This document shows, piece by piece, positions 5,387 to 5,433 of a stretch of 5,433 nt of DNA (positions within the stretch are counted from its first letter, which is position 1; every line of letters starts with the position of its first letter). The position numbers and the translations under genes are program-made. Source of the DNA: an uncultured Collinsella sp. (lineage in GTDB: Bacteria > Actinomycetota > Coriobacteriia > Coriobacteriales > Coriobacteriaceae); contig USHF01000106.1 of NCBI GenBank assembly GCA_900554465.1, positions 1 to 5,433 of the forward strand. The letters are read 5' to 3'. The notes beneath the pieces were generated by a model, which was not told where the DNA came from, made no database searches, and worked only from the letters and a program-made list of their open reading frames with translations.

Positions 5387-5433
5387 CAAGACTTTAGTCT
5401 GCTGGCCGCGCAGCGCCCAGCTTTAAACCACCC
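5387..5433. other. Contig tail with short inverted repeats, no gene supported
   Basis: The tail holds two small inverted repeats: AGAC/GTCT around TTTA at about 5389-5400, and GCTGG/CCAGC with an inner CGC/GCG around GCA at 5401-5421 (one C-C mismatch). A minus-strand frame is open from the contig edge to a TGA at 5388-5386 (15 codons), which could be the C-terminus of a gene beyond the edge, but it is too short to support. Confidence 0.35.

Noticed and set aside
5177..5389. 70-aa minus-strand frame over the hairpin units
   Set aside because: There is no ribosome binding site, the frame covers both repeat modules and palindromes, and the composition (SVRPRRGRTP) reflects GC-rich repeats rather than a protein.
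5118..5433. CRISPR array or integron attC sites as an explanation for the repeats
   Set aside because: The two modules are 131 bp apart, not regular repeat-spacer units. There are no conserved R/L boxes of attC type and no cas or integrase gene.

Overview
The window looks like one complete short assembly contig from a gut actinobacterium of the class Coriobacteriia, most likely Collinsella. This is inferred from the moderately high G+C, the style of the genes (a large thioester-type LPXTG adhesin with Cna-B/SpaA repeats, an M28-like protein with a disordered insert) and AAGGAG ribosome binding sites. No rRNA or housekeeping marker is present to confirm it. Bases 1-50 are not biological: they are an untrimmed Illumina Nextera P7/index/Tn5 mosaic-end adapter, so the genome begins at base 51.

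Layout. From 51 to 1204 a plus-strand operon holds the 3' part of an M28-peptidase-like gene, whose active-site residues look degenerate, and a small single-pass membrane protein with its own AAGGAG and a GTG start. It ends at a perfect 12-bp-stem intrinsic terminator (1226-1263). That terminator also lies just beyond the stop codon of the convergent minus-strand gene.

From 4702 down to 1271, on the minus strand, one gene encodes a 1143-residue cell-wall-anchored adhesin. It has a signal peptide, an N-terminal thioester (TQXA/TED) domain with Cys70 and Gln128 as the expected thioester pair, about six Cna-B/SpaA isopeptide-type domains, a cysteine-containing C-terminal region I cannot name, then LPATG, a membrane helix and a basic tail. 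The architecture is that of a covalent 'harpoon': a reactive head on a self-crosslinked stalk, attached to peptidoglycan by a sortase that is not in this window.

From 4957 to 5117 lies a compact tRNA-Gly(CCC) unit with promoter, gene (CCA encoded) and terminator.

From 5118 to the end there is no credible gene. This stretch is packed with hairpins. It contains two tandem units bounded by GGGAC and GTCCC, each ending in a 43-nt module with identical flanks (CAGCCGG and CGGACGTCCCGTT) around a 23-nt core of entirely different sequence that nevertheless refolds into a hairpin. The first unit is followed by a 16-bp copy of the tRNA-Gly 3' end and starts with a 15-nt inverted copy of the tRNA T-arm. 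This is the most unusual part of the window and looks like a tRNA-associated family of structured repeats. The contig ends just after it, as is typical of multicopy sequence.
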